A stretch of 64,000 bases of DNA from positions 1-64,000 of the forward strand of contig JAYZAS010000019.1 of the NCBI GenBank assembly GCA_036339585.1, in the 5' to 3' direction. The position numbers and the translations under genes are program-made. Of this stretch, positions 56,281 through 64,000 are shown piece after piece (within the stretch, counting starts at the first letter, position 1; each line of letters begins with the position of its first letter). The DNA is from Pseudomonadota bacterium. GTDB taxonomy: Bacteria > Pseudomonadota > Alphaproteobacteria > UBA8366. Below the pieces are notes generated by a model. The model was not told the origin of the DNA and searched no databases. It saw only the letters and a list, made by a program, of their open reading frames with translations.

Positions 56281-58023
56281 TTATTTGTCTCGTTGCAAGT
56301 GTGCTGCCAGCGCTTTATGTACCCTACAAATCACGGGACCCCAATCACTCCTCGAGTTTTGACGGAAAATCCTTGCTGTTGGATACCACGGACTGTCTTC
56401 TCGCTCTAGAAGCCAACGCCAATCAGGGCCATGAGGTACCAGTATCCACACCGGTTTACCCATGCCGCCGACAAGGTGCGCAAGAGCCGTATCCACCGTA
56501 ATAACTAAGTCAACGCTGGAGACAATCGCAGCAGTGTCTAGGAAATTTTTGAACCCACTCCCAAATTCCTTCACACCAAGTTTTTTGAGAGCTCTCCGGT
56601 CCTCATCATCCAGCTCTGTCTGCAGGCTTATAAACTCCACTGCTTCCTGATGAAATAATATTTCAAAATTAGACAACGAACATGATCGATGTCGCCCTTT
56701 TCTGTTTGTTTTGCTCCCACGCCACACAAATCCGATTGTAAATTTCCCAAAGTCAACCCGTGGCTTAGGAAGCGGCAAATAGGGTACTGCAGCTGGCACC
56801 GTTTCAAGTGTTGTACCAAATTTATTAGGAAGGCTCATTAGGGCAACATGCAAATCAACCGAAGGCAGACTATTACCGAGAGGAACAACCGTATTGAGCC
56901 AAGATATTTTCGCAAACAATGGAACCAAAGAAGAGGGACATTCGAGAACTACGCGCGCACCTGCCTCCGCGAGCAGTGCGCCATAACGCACAAATTGTAA
57001 TCCATCTCCAAGACCCTGCTCGTGATGAATTAGAACGGTTTTACCCGCGACTGGCTCACCATTCCACTCAGCTCCATCAAATTGGCGTTTTTCTAAAAAT
57101 GGAACTGCGGCCCAACGCCATTCATATTCTGCCCAACCACGTTTATAGTCACCATCCAACAGAAGCGCTAAAGAACGGGTCCAAGCTGCTTCCGCCATCG
57201 CTGGTTCAAGAGCAAGCGCCCTTTCGGCAGCCTTCAGAGCAAGCGCAATGTTCTCAAACGCTAATTCTACTGTTGCAAGATTGGCATGAGCGTCTGCATA
57301 ATATGGATCAATTTCTATCGCTCGCTTGTAGCAAAGGCGCGCGTCACCGGGCCGATCAAGCGCGCAATATGCATTTCCCAGATTATATTGGGCTTCTTTG
57401 CAAGTTTGGTCCAATGATGTAGCTCTCTCTCCATCTTGGACAGCTCCTTTTGGGTCATCAAAATCTAATCGAAGGCTACACCGATTAGCTCTAAAAACTG
57501 AGTTTCCTGGTTCCAACCGACATGCTTCCCAATTGGCTTTCAATGCTTCCTCAATGCGGCCCAACTGTTGCAAGGCTATTGCATAATCATTTTGCGCAAC
57601 CGCGTGAGATGGCGATATTTTTACGGCCCTACTCAACATATCACGTGCTTCAATGGCACGCCCCACACTGAGGAATACTCTACCCGCATTATAATAGCCA
57701 TCGGGCGAGTGTGGGGCTAAAGTAATTGCTTCTTCTAACTCAGCTAGAGCATCCCTAACTTGATCACAAGCAGCTAAAGCAATCCCATAATTTATTTTTA
57801 CCGGGGCAAATCCCGGGTTAAGCTGTACGGCCTTTTTTAATAGCAAACATGCAGCTTTGGCATCCCCGCGGTCAAGAACAAGGGCACCTGCTAATTGAAG
57901 CGCTTCGGGATTTTCGGGGCTCTCATCGAGGATAGCATTATATATCTCGTAAGCCTCGTCGAGATGACCTTTAAGGTGACACAAAAGCCCTTTTTTTAGT
58001 CTTTCATCAAAACTATCATCCAT
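56281..58023 (-). CDS. TPR protein with glycosyltransferase-9-like C-terminal domain
   Basis: A 580-residue protein: TPR repeats at about 1-300 (ADAHANLATVELAFENIALA) and a C-terminal domain at about 325-580 with HHEQGLGDGLQFVRYGALL and ITVDTALAHLVGGMGKPVW, the same two motifs as the TPR-GT at 49700. The two are paralogues of the FlmG-like type. Next to DegT and WbqC genes, it is probably a flagellin or surface-protein glycosyltransferase; the donor and target are inferred only. Confidence 0.82.
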   Translation of the reverse strand: MDDSFDERLKKGLLCHLKGHLDEAYEIYNAILDESPENPEALQLAGALVLDRGDAKAACLLLKKAVQLNPGFAPVKINYGIALAACDQVRDALAELEEAITLAPHSPDGYYNAGRVFLSVGRAIEARDMLSRAVKISPSHAVAQNDYAIALQQLGRIEEALKANWEACRLEPGNSVFRANRCSLRLDFDDPKGAVQDGERATSLDQTCKEAQYNLGNAYCALDRPGDARLCYKRAIEIDPYYADAHANLATVELAFENIALALKAAERALALEPAMAEAAWTRSLALLLDGDYKRGWAEYEWRWAAVPFLEKRQFDGAEWNGEPVAGKTVLIHHEQGLGDGLQFVRYGALLAEAGARVVLECPSSLVPLFAKISWLNTVVPLGNSLPSVDLHVALMSLPNKFGTTLETVPAAVPYLPLPKPRVDFGKFTIGFVWRGSKTNRKGRHRSCSLSNFEILFHQEAVEFISLQTELDDEDRRALKKLGVKEFGSGFKNFLDTAAIVSSVDLVITVDTALAHLVGGMGKPVWILVPHGPDWRWLLEREDSPWYPTARIFRQNSRSDWGPVICRVHKALAAHLQRDK

Positions 58024-58099
58024 GAGCTCATTGTAGTGATCAAATGCAGAGAGTGATACAAGCTTTGCAACATACCGGTGTATTGTCTAGTATCTAAAT

Positions 58100-58750
58100 A
58101 TGACCTGCATAGCAGTAATTCAGCCATATTTCGTGCCTTATGCCGGATATTTCCGGCTCTTTGCAGCCGCCGACAAAGTGGTTTTGTATGATTGTGTTCA
58201 ATTTCCACGTCGAGGACGGGTGCACCGCAATGTACTGCCAGATTCGAACTCAAATCGACAATGGCTGACGCTGCCACTCCAAAAAGCTAACGTAAAGGTA
58301 AAAATACGAGACCTTAGTTTTGCCGAAGATGCAAAAGAAGCAATGATACAACGCACTTCTCGGTTCCCATCCCTGTCGACCGCTCCATGCGAATTAATGT
58401 CTCTGATACATCGCCCGGTAGGAAGTGTCGTAGATTATCTGGAATCTACATTGAAGGTGACTTGTAAACTATTAGGTTTGCCATGCAACACAACACGTTC
58501 CTCTTTGCTAGAATTACCCCCTCAGCTGAGTGGCACACAGCGGATTATAGCCGTCGCCAATTCATTGGGCGCGGATACATACGTCAATCTCTCCGGTGGA
58601 CGAAACCTTTACAATAAATCCACATTCCTAAAACAGGGCATCAAGTTAAAATTTTTAAACGAATGGCAAGGCTCAAAATGGAGCATTTTGCAGCACTTGG
58701 CATTAGAAGAAAGAGCCCTCATAGCGAAAGACATTTGGGCTCAATGCTAG
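58100..58750 (+). CDS. WbqC-family protein
   Basis: A 216-residue protein starting MTCIAVIQPYFVPYAGYFRL, with DCVQFPRRGRVHRN and VNLSGGRNLYNKSTFLKQGI, the two blocks of the WbqC family found in O-antigen and glycan clusters. Its enzymatic role is poorly known; several members are proposed to act on nucleotide-sugar intermediates. It diverges from the TPR-GT at 56281. Its TAG overlaps the TAG of the opposite gene in a CTAG palindrome. Confidence 0.88.
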   Translation: MTCIAVIQPYFVPYAGYFRLFAAADKVVLYDCVQFPRRGRVHRNVLPDSNSNRQWLTLPLQKANVKVKIRDLSFAEDAKEAMIQRTSRFPSLSTAPCELMSLIHRPVGSVVDYLESTLKVTCKLLGLPCNTTRSSLLELPPQLSGTQRIIAVANSLGADTYVNLSGGRNLYNKSTFLKQGIKLKFLNEWQGSKWSILQHLALEERALIAKDIWAQC

Positions 58751-60915
58751 CCCCGCGCTACCCTAAGGATGAATTCACTCAGTGCATTTATGTGACACAT
58801 GTCACCAAATATGGAGTCAGAACGTTCTACTACTCGCTCGCGGACATGCCTGTGAAAGTCATAATCCTTCGCAAACCGCACCGCACGGCTGACGTATTCT
58901 TCACCGCTATCAACGACTGGCTCTCTAATATCCATTAATTGATAGAGTGCCGCGGTATAGCGCCCTCGAAGGAAACGACCCGGCCACGTTAACATTGGTG
59001 TTCCAGCGCCAATTGCCTGCCAACTTGTATTTCCACCACCGAATGGGCGGGTATCAAGAGAAACATCGGATATAGAAAGTACATTCATAAAGTCCATGTG
59101 GCTCATCGCCGGTAAAAATTTAACACGATCTACGACGTCGGGAATACTGCATTCAAAGCGAGCCTGCAGCCTGTCTGAGAGACCAGGGGTAAACCCGGCA
59201 GGTATTAGTATATAGCCTTCTGGGTCTGCTCGAAGGATTTCGCCTAACAAAATATCCATCTCTGGGTGAATTTTAAACAGAGTTTGCGCACAGAAATAAA
59301 GCGATCGTTTTTGAGGCAAGCCAATTTCTGCCCGCGTCTTCAGGTTCTTCGGGAGTTCGGGTCGATCGTAATAGGTTGGAGCACCAGGAAGCCGAACTAA
59401 GCATTCTGCATAATGGTTATCTGCATTATTTGGCTCTTGTAAATCACTGCTCAAATAATAGTCTATGTTGGGCACCCCAACGGTATCTGGGTGTCCACCA
59501 AGCACACACTGCACCGGCGCTAGCCGTGCAAAACTCAGGAAATAGGTCAGCGGTTCCATTCCTATATCGGTATAAATTAAAACATCAAGACCGGTCTTCG
59601 CTATTTTTTTACGAGCTTCCCCTAACCGTGGCGGCAAGACAATAGCTTGATCAACATCGTGTGCAATTGCCGACCAAAGTGGATCCGACCCTTTTGAGAA
59701 GGTAAATGCTGTCACATGAATGTTCTCCCGCGGCATAAATCGGATTATTCCGTGGAAGCATCGACCCACAGAGTTTAACTGCAACTGGCGCGAGATAAAT
59801 CCAACGCGTACCCTTGAATCTTTATAACGCTGTTCACAATGAACCTTTCCCAGACCTGGACAAGCATTAAGATAAAGTTCAGCCAGATGCTTTTGGGTGT
59901 TTTTATTATTAGTGTCGTGATATGAAATTAAAAAATTGCTGGCTCCAACCTCAATATATGGGTCGTCCAGATGGCAATCCAACCTGGCTATGTTCTGAAG
60001 ACTGTTGTCTAATTCTATGCGAGCTGCGTTCATCTCTTCAAGCGAAGACGCCACGACCGGTAGCAACGTTGAGAGACGAAATAGCAACCCATCGTCGTTG
60101 CCTAATTCCAGAGCTCTTCGCCAATTAGCTCGCGCAGCTGTTATATTTCCAACCTTCGCATCCAAATTACCGATATTTTTTAGAATTTGTTTATTACTAG
60201 GTTCTAAGCGAACGGCTTCCTCTAAATTTTCACCCGCTTCAACGAGATTTCCAGTTTCAACCAAGGCAAGTCCTAAATTGTTAAGGGTCTCAGCTGAGCT
60301 GGGTGTTAACTTTACCGCTTGGCGAAGTATTTTCAGGGCTGCTTCCGGCTCACCCTGTTCGAGTAAAATTACACCAAGACTATTTGATGCCCCCGCATGC
60401 TTCGGTGCTAGCCTTATAACCTCAGAAAACACCCTAGCAGCTGCCTCTACGCGCCCGAGCTCTCGTAGAGCTACCCCCTTGTTGTGAAGCAGATTTGGAT
60501 TATCGGGAGATAAGGAAAGTGCTTCTTCATAAGAATCAAGTGCCGCCTGAAATTCCCCGGTCTCTCTATATAAATTTCCCAAGTTAAAATGACCCATCGA
60601 TTGCTTTGGGTCGAGGGCAAGGGCTCTCAGGAGATAAACTTTGGCTGCCTCCGTATCCCCCATTTCGCGAGTGACAACACCTAGATTTATCAGGAGTGCG
60701 GGGTTTTTCGGGTCTTCACTTTCAGCCCGTTTGAGCAAATCTAGTGCTGCTGAAGTTTCTCCAGATTTATGAGCTAAGATACCTAGCATCTGCAAGGCAC
60801 CCGCGTGACGTGGATTGATAATGATAATTTGCCTGTATATTTCTCCAGCCATATCAGACCTTCCGGCCTCATAATGCCAACGCGCAGAGTTGTAGAGTGT
60901 ATCTGTCTTAGTCAC
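58747..60915 (-). CDS. TPR-O-GlcNAc-transferase-like (SPINDLY type) glycosyltransferase
   Basis: A 722-residue protein: TPR array at about 5-265 (AAKVYLLRALALDPKQSMGH) and a C-terminal GT41/SPINDLY-like domain at about 350-720, with LIYTDIGMEPLTYFLSFARL, VQCVLGGHPDTVGV, LYFCAQTLFKIHP and DTRPFGGGNTSWQA. This class adds sugars to Ser/Thr of proteins in bacteria and plants. Starts at GTG (60915), overlapping the upstream paralogue by eight bases. In this flagellar locus, flagellin is the likely target. Confidence 0.85.
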   Translation of the reverse strand: MTKTDTLYNSARWHYEAGRSDMAGEIYRQIIIINPRHAGALQMLGILAHKSGETSAALDLLKRAESEDPKNPALLINLGVVTREMGDTEAAKVYLLRALALDPKQSMGHFNLGNLYRETGEFQAALDSYEEALSLSPDNPNLLHNKGVALRELGRVEAAARVFSEVIRLAPKHAGASNSLGVILLEQGEPEAALKILRQAVKLTPSSAETLNNLGLALVETGNLVEAGENLEEAVRLEPSNKQILKNIGNLDAKVGNITAARANWRRALELGNDDGLLFRLSTLLPVVASSLEEMNAARIELDNSLQNIARLDCHLDDPYIEVGASNFLISYHDTNNKNTQKHLAELYLNACPGLGKVHCEQRYKDSRVRVGFISRQLQLNSVGRCFHGIIRFMPRENIHVTAFTFSKGSDPLWSAIAHDVDQAIVLPPRLGEARKKIAKTGLDVLIYTDIGMEPLTYFLSFARLAPVQCVLGGHPDTVGVPNIDYYLSSDLQEPNNADNHYAECLVRLPGAPTYYDRPELPKNLKTRAEIGLPQKRSLYFCAQTLFKIHPEMDILLGEILRADPEGYILIPAGFTPGLSDRLQARFECSIPDVVDRVKFLPAMSHMDFMNVLSISDVSLDTRPFGGGNTSWQAIGAGTPMLTWPGRFLRGRYTAALYQLMDIREPVVDSGEEYVSRAVRFAKDYDFHRHVRERVVERSDSIFGDMCHINALSEFILRVARG

Positions 60916-63016
60916 TGATTGATACCGACCGCAGAAATTTTATTAAATCTTCAATAACGTCCGTATCATTAAAAATTAGTTCCGATCGCTCAAGAATTTT
61001 TGACGATATCATTGAGCGTAATTTCTTATTTTGTCCAAGCTTTAAGGCAATATTGAGATAATCTTCCGGTGAAGCTGCAATACAATCGAATATTCCCATA
61101 TGCTTATACAAAGCTTTTGCGCCAAGACCACGAATAAACTCACCGGGTAGAGTTACAACTGGAAGACCAAATCCAAAAGCTTGGTAATTGGTATTTCCTC
61201 CCCCAAAGGGCCAAGTGTCTAAGATAACATCGCCGAGGCTTAGTATGGCTAAAAACCCATCCCAATCTGTTCGTTTCAAAACTATCACTCGGTCGAGTGC
61301 ATTGCCAAAAATCGGTCGCCAGCGAGAAATGAGTTTACTGGTCAAGGTTGGCGGATCCCCCTCAAAAATTACAAGTCGACCATTAGTGTCGGCTTTGATG
61401 AGCCTCGCAAGCCACTGATCCATATCCGGATGAATTTTGAACAAGCTCTGAGGGCACATGTATAAAATACGGTTTTCGGGCAAATTAGCATCACGCCGTG
61501 TGAGATTATCGGCCGTTATAGGCCGTTGGTAGCATGTCTGCACACCTCCAAGCCGGATTAATTTCTCAGTGTAATGATCCTGCGCCTTGCAGGGTTCTGC
61601 CTTGTCGCTAGATAGATAATAATCGACAGTACTGACACCACTTGTGACCGGGTGCCCCCAAAGCATGCATTGGACGGGAGCTAATCGTGCAAAACTGAGG
61701 TAGTAGCTAAAAGGGTCCATGCCAATGTCCGCGTAAATCAAAATATCAAGATGCAATTCGGAGATAACTTTACGAGCGGATATTAAATCGTGCGGCAGTG
61801 CAACCGAATGTGAAACTCTAAGCTTTAGGCTTTCCCATCCTTTATCTTCTTCATCGGCAAGAGAAACAAGTACCACCTCAATTTCATTGCCTGCCTTATC
61901 GACTAATCCTTCAAGTAGACCCTTTAGAGTATATCCCACTGCGTGACTTTTTAGGTAACGGGAGAAAAATCCAACACGGCGTCTGGAAGAATGCGGCGCA
62001 ATAGCATCAGAAACATAATTCAGTGATGGACATGCTTGACGCCAGAATTCGGATAGCTTTTCCATGAGAGGGCGATCATTGTTTCCATGGTACGCTAAAT
62101 AGAAATTCATAACCGGGACGCTTAACGGATCACCGCTGTATTTTAAGCGCTTTGCATGCAGCACGTCGAACCCCTCCTCAAAGCGCTGCCGCCACAGTCC
62201 GATATCCTCCGATGAGGATGGTATTGCTTGCATAAGCCCAGCTCGGGCTATAAAAAAATGCGGCTGCGGCCGCTCGTCTATTAACCGAGCAAGAATATCA
62301 TCTGCTTCGTCAACCCTACCTGCGCCAGCCAATGAGAGTGCCCAATTATAGCGTGCGTCTAAAAAACCTGGCCGTGCAGTCAAAGCAGCTTCAAATGCAG
62401 TCGCGGCCTCATCGTAGCGCTTTTGACGTTTTAGCAGGTTACCAAGATTATTATGTGCTTCTGCAATGCTAGAATTAAGTTCTATCGCAGCTCGATAACT
62501 TGCCTCGGCCTCCACACTACGGCCTAACTTGACCAAAACCTTTCCACGATTTACCAAGATATTAACTGACTGTTCATCTTGGGCAAGACCCTGATTTAGT
62601 ACAACTAGTGCCTCCTCACACTGTCCAGACAAGTCCAATAAAACTCCAAAGTTTGAGTATGCATCGACATATTCCGGATCACACTCAATAGCAGTTTGGT
62701 AATGCTTCATTCCAGAACCGAAGTCTCCCAATGCAACTGCCACAACCCCAGCATGTGTGTGAAACATCGCCTGACCCGGTAAAAGTCTTATGGCCGAAGC
62801 AATTTTTTCTGCCGCCTCTTTCAATCTCCCCTGAGCATGCAATGATAGACCGAAGAGATGCAAAGCATCGGGATCATTCGGAGCTTTTTGGAGCGTCACC
62901 TTAAATGCTTTCTCAGCACCTTTGTGATCTCCCATCTTTTGTAAAGCTAAAGCTTTCTGCAAATAGTCGTCAACCATTACCAAACAGTCTACCATTGGGA
63001 TGTTATCTTTTGGCAA
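60908..63016 (-). CDS. TPR-O-GlcNAc-transferase-like (SPINDLY type) glycosyltransferase, paralogue
   Basis: A 702-residue paralogue of the next gene. TPR repeats lie at about 15-255 (SIAEAHNNLGNLLKRQKRYD); the GT41-like domain at about 330-695 carries LIYADIGMDPFSYYLSFARL, VQCMLWGHPVTSGV, LYMCPQSLFKIHP and DTWPFGGGNTNYQAFG. Tandem copies may have different substrates or work as a complex. The start is unsure: TTG at 63016 has no ribosome-binding sequence, and ATG codons at 62995 and 62977 are alternatives. It diverges from the acetyltransferase at 63062. Confidence 0.82.
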   Translation of the reverse strand: MPKDNIPMVDCLVMVDDYLQKALALQKMGDHKGAEKAFKVTLQKAPNDPDALHLFGLSLHAQGRLKEAAEKIASAIRLLPGQAMFHTHAGVVAVALGDFGSGMKHYQTAIECDPEYVDAYSNFGVLLDLSGQCEEALVVLNQGLAQDEQSVNILVNRGKVLVKLGRSVEAEASYRAAIELNSSIAEAHNNLGNLLKRQKRYDEAATAFEAALTARPGFLDARYNWALSLAGAGRVDEADDILARLIDERPQPHFFIARAGLMQAIPSSSEDIGLWRQRFEEGFDVLHAKRLKYSGDPLSVPVMNFYLAYHGNNDRPLMEKLSEFWRQACPSLNYVSDAIAPHSSRRRVGFFSRYLKSHAVGYTLKGLLEGLVDKAGNEIEVVLVSLADEEDKGWESLKLRVSHSVALPHDLISARKVISELHLDILIYADIGMDPFSYYLSFARLAPVQCMLWGHPVTSGVSTVDYYLSSDKAEPCKAQDHYTEKLIRLGGVQTCYQRPITADNLTRRDANLPENRILYMCPQSLFKIHPDMDQWLARLIKADTNGRLVIFEGDPPTLTSKLISRWRPIFGNALDRVIVLKRTDWDGFLAILSLGDVILDTWPFGGGNTNYQAFGFGLPVVTLPGEFIRGLGAKALYKHMGIFDCIAASPEDYLNIALKLGQNKKLRSMISSKILERSELIFNDTDVIEDLIKFLRSVSISD

Positions 63017-63061
63017 GAAGAGGATTTGCGTAATAATAACCCAATGCTTTAGGTATAAAGA

Positions 63062-63724
63062 ATGAAAAAGCTAATCATCTTTGGAATCGGCCAGATTTCT
63101 GAAGTAGCGCACTACTTCTTTACAGAGGACAGTGAGTACGAGGTTGCAGCGTTTACAGCAAATAGCAATTTCATCGACCGAGACTTACATTTAGGTTTGC
63201 CAACAATTCCTTTTGAAGACATTCATGAGAAATGTCCGCCGGATGAATTTACTATGTTTATCGCGGTGGGGTATGAAAAAATGAACTTGCTACGGCGCAA
63301 CAAGCTCGAGGCCGCGCGAACTTTAGGTTATGACATAGCACATTACGTTTCAAGCCGTGCTTTCGTACCAAATAATTTTAAAGCACGGGATAACTTATTC
63401 CTACTCGAAAATAATAATGTTCAGCCATATGCAATTATCGGAGAGAACGTAACGCTATGGAGCGGCAATCACATCGGTCACCACTCCGTGATAGAGAATG
63501 ATGTGTTCGTTTCAAGTCAAGTCGTAATTTCTGGATCTGTAAGGGTAGGTCGGGCGAGTTTTCTCGGAGTAAACTCAACTATAGGCGACAATATTTCGGT
63601 AGGTGTTGAAAATATTATAGGTGCAGGATCATTAATAATGACAAATACTGACGATAAGGCAATTTTCAAGGCAAACCCAACTTACAAATCTCGAATCACA
63701 AGCGACCGCCTGAGATCATTCTAA
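63062..63724 (+). CDS. NeuD/PglD-like sugar acetyltransferase
   Basis: A 220-residue protein with an N-terminal Rossmann-like PglD_N fold (LIIFGIGQISEVAHYFF) and a left-handed beta-helix of hexapeptide repeats (about 110-200: LLENNNVQPYAIIGENVTLW, NHIGHHSVIENDVFVSS). Such proteins O- or N-acetylate sialic-acid-like sugars. With DegT it suggests acetamido-sugar synthesis for glycosylation. Its TAA overlaps the next gene's ATG (TAATG), so they are coupled. Confidence 0.85.
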   Translation: MKKLIIFGIGQISEVAHYFFTEDSEYEVAAFTANSNFIDRDLHLGLPTIPFEDIHEKCPPDEFTMFIAVGYEKMNLLRRNKLEAARTLGYDIAHYVSSRAFVPNNFKARDNLFLLENNNVQPYAIIGENVTLWSGNHIGHHSVIENDVFVSSQVVISGSVRVGRASFLGVNSTIGDNISVGVENIIGAGSLIMTNTDDKAIFKANPTYKSRITSDRLRSF

Positions 63725-64000
63725 TGCTATGGCGTGGCTTGGGACATATTTTTACTGCAAAGGGCCAGCGTTCCTGGATGCAAAGCCACTGCTCAATGCC
63801 TTTTGCTGAACCTCTTACCGGCACGCGCTGTCGGATTTGGTTTACGGCCAGGAATAAAAATAATCACTCGCACGTGGCGTGGCTTGAAATTGACCTACAA
63901 GAGCCCAAAAAAATTCTGGCACTGTCCCAACGTCCATCACTCGCGCCAGGTTTCCCACGGACATTTGACGAATTTGGAGTAATGAATTCATGGGTTGTCA
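63724..64000 (+). CDS. Partial beta-propeller-like (glycoside-hydrolase-43-like) protein
   Basis: An open frame of 92 codons from an ATG at 63724 to the window end, coupled to the acetyltransferase stop. It reads MLWRGLGHIFTAKGQRSWM, then QSHCSMPFAEPLTGT, RIWFTARNKNNHSHVAWLEI and FPRTFDEFGVMNSWVV. This pattern of HSH(C/A)xxP, YFxxRD-like and SHVxxxxI blocks is seen in proteins annotated as GH43-like or glucosamine-inositolphosphorylceramide transferase-like in bacterial glycan clusters. The function is unknown, and the C-terminus is missing. Confidence 0.65.
   Translation, partial: MLWRGLGHIFTAKGQRSWMQSHCSMPFAEPLTGTRCRIWFTARNKNNHSHVAWLEIDLQEPKKILALSQRPSLAPGFPRTFDEFGVMNSWVV

Overview
The window is a stretch of an alphaproteobacterial chromosome, probably from a free-living, swimming, somewhat AT-leaning member of the Rhodospirillales or a relative. 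This rests on gene content and order: recA next to alaS, FliX, FlbT and FlaF (flagellar factors of alphaproteobacteria), a MotE-type protein, a LexA box of the alphaproteobacterial direct-repeat type upstream of recA, and about 275-residue flagellins. I could not run a search, so the genus is open. No tRNA, rRNA, CRISPR array, insertion sequence or prophage was seen.

Bases 1-6540 hold housekeeping genes on the minus strand: a truncated LprI-like secreted protein, guaA, an RsmB-type rRNA methyltransferase, guaB, rlmE and ppx/gppA. Bases 6790-12550 are an accessory segment on the plus strand. Four intact catabolic-looking genes (ACMSD-type amidohydrolase, enolase-superfamily enzyme, TauD-type dioxygenase, D-2-hydroxyacid dehydrogenase) lie between two decayed genes that an open-frame search would miss: a bluB pseudogene (lower-ligand synthesis for vitamin B12) and the C-terminal remnant of a CaiB/BaiF CoA-transferase.

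Bases 12560-24900 return to core genes: pssA-psd, a LysM protein, a LOG-family gene, monomeric NADP isocitrate dehydrogenase, a lipoprotein, a MoxR/VWA pair, alaS and recA.

Bases 25367-54914 are a large flagellar region: flgB-flgC-fliE-fliQ-fliR-flhB; a stand-alone FlhB-C-like gene, an unknown gene, fliO and fliP; fliL-fliM-DUF6468-motE-receiver-OmpA/MotB pair-giant TPR protein; flgF-flgG-flgA-flgH; fliX; flgI-flgJ-flgN-flgK-flgL; flaF-flbT; and two flagellins. Five sites matching the sigma-54 -24/-12 consensus lie before flgB, flgF, flgI and both flagellins. With fliX this suggests a Caulobacter-like sigma-54/FlbD-FliX hierarchy. The flhA, fliF, fliG, fliI, flgD, flgE and flbD genes are not in the window.

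The two flagellin genes are surrounded by four TPR-glycosyltransferases of two architectures (49700, 56281, 58747, 60908), a DegT/DnrJ-type sugar aminotransferase, a WbqC-family protein, a NeuD/PglD-like acetyltransferase and the start of a beta-propeller-like protein. I read this as a flagellin glycosylation locus with an unusually large set of TPR-glycosyltransferases, and it is the best candidate for an under-described system here.
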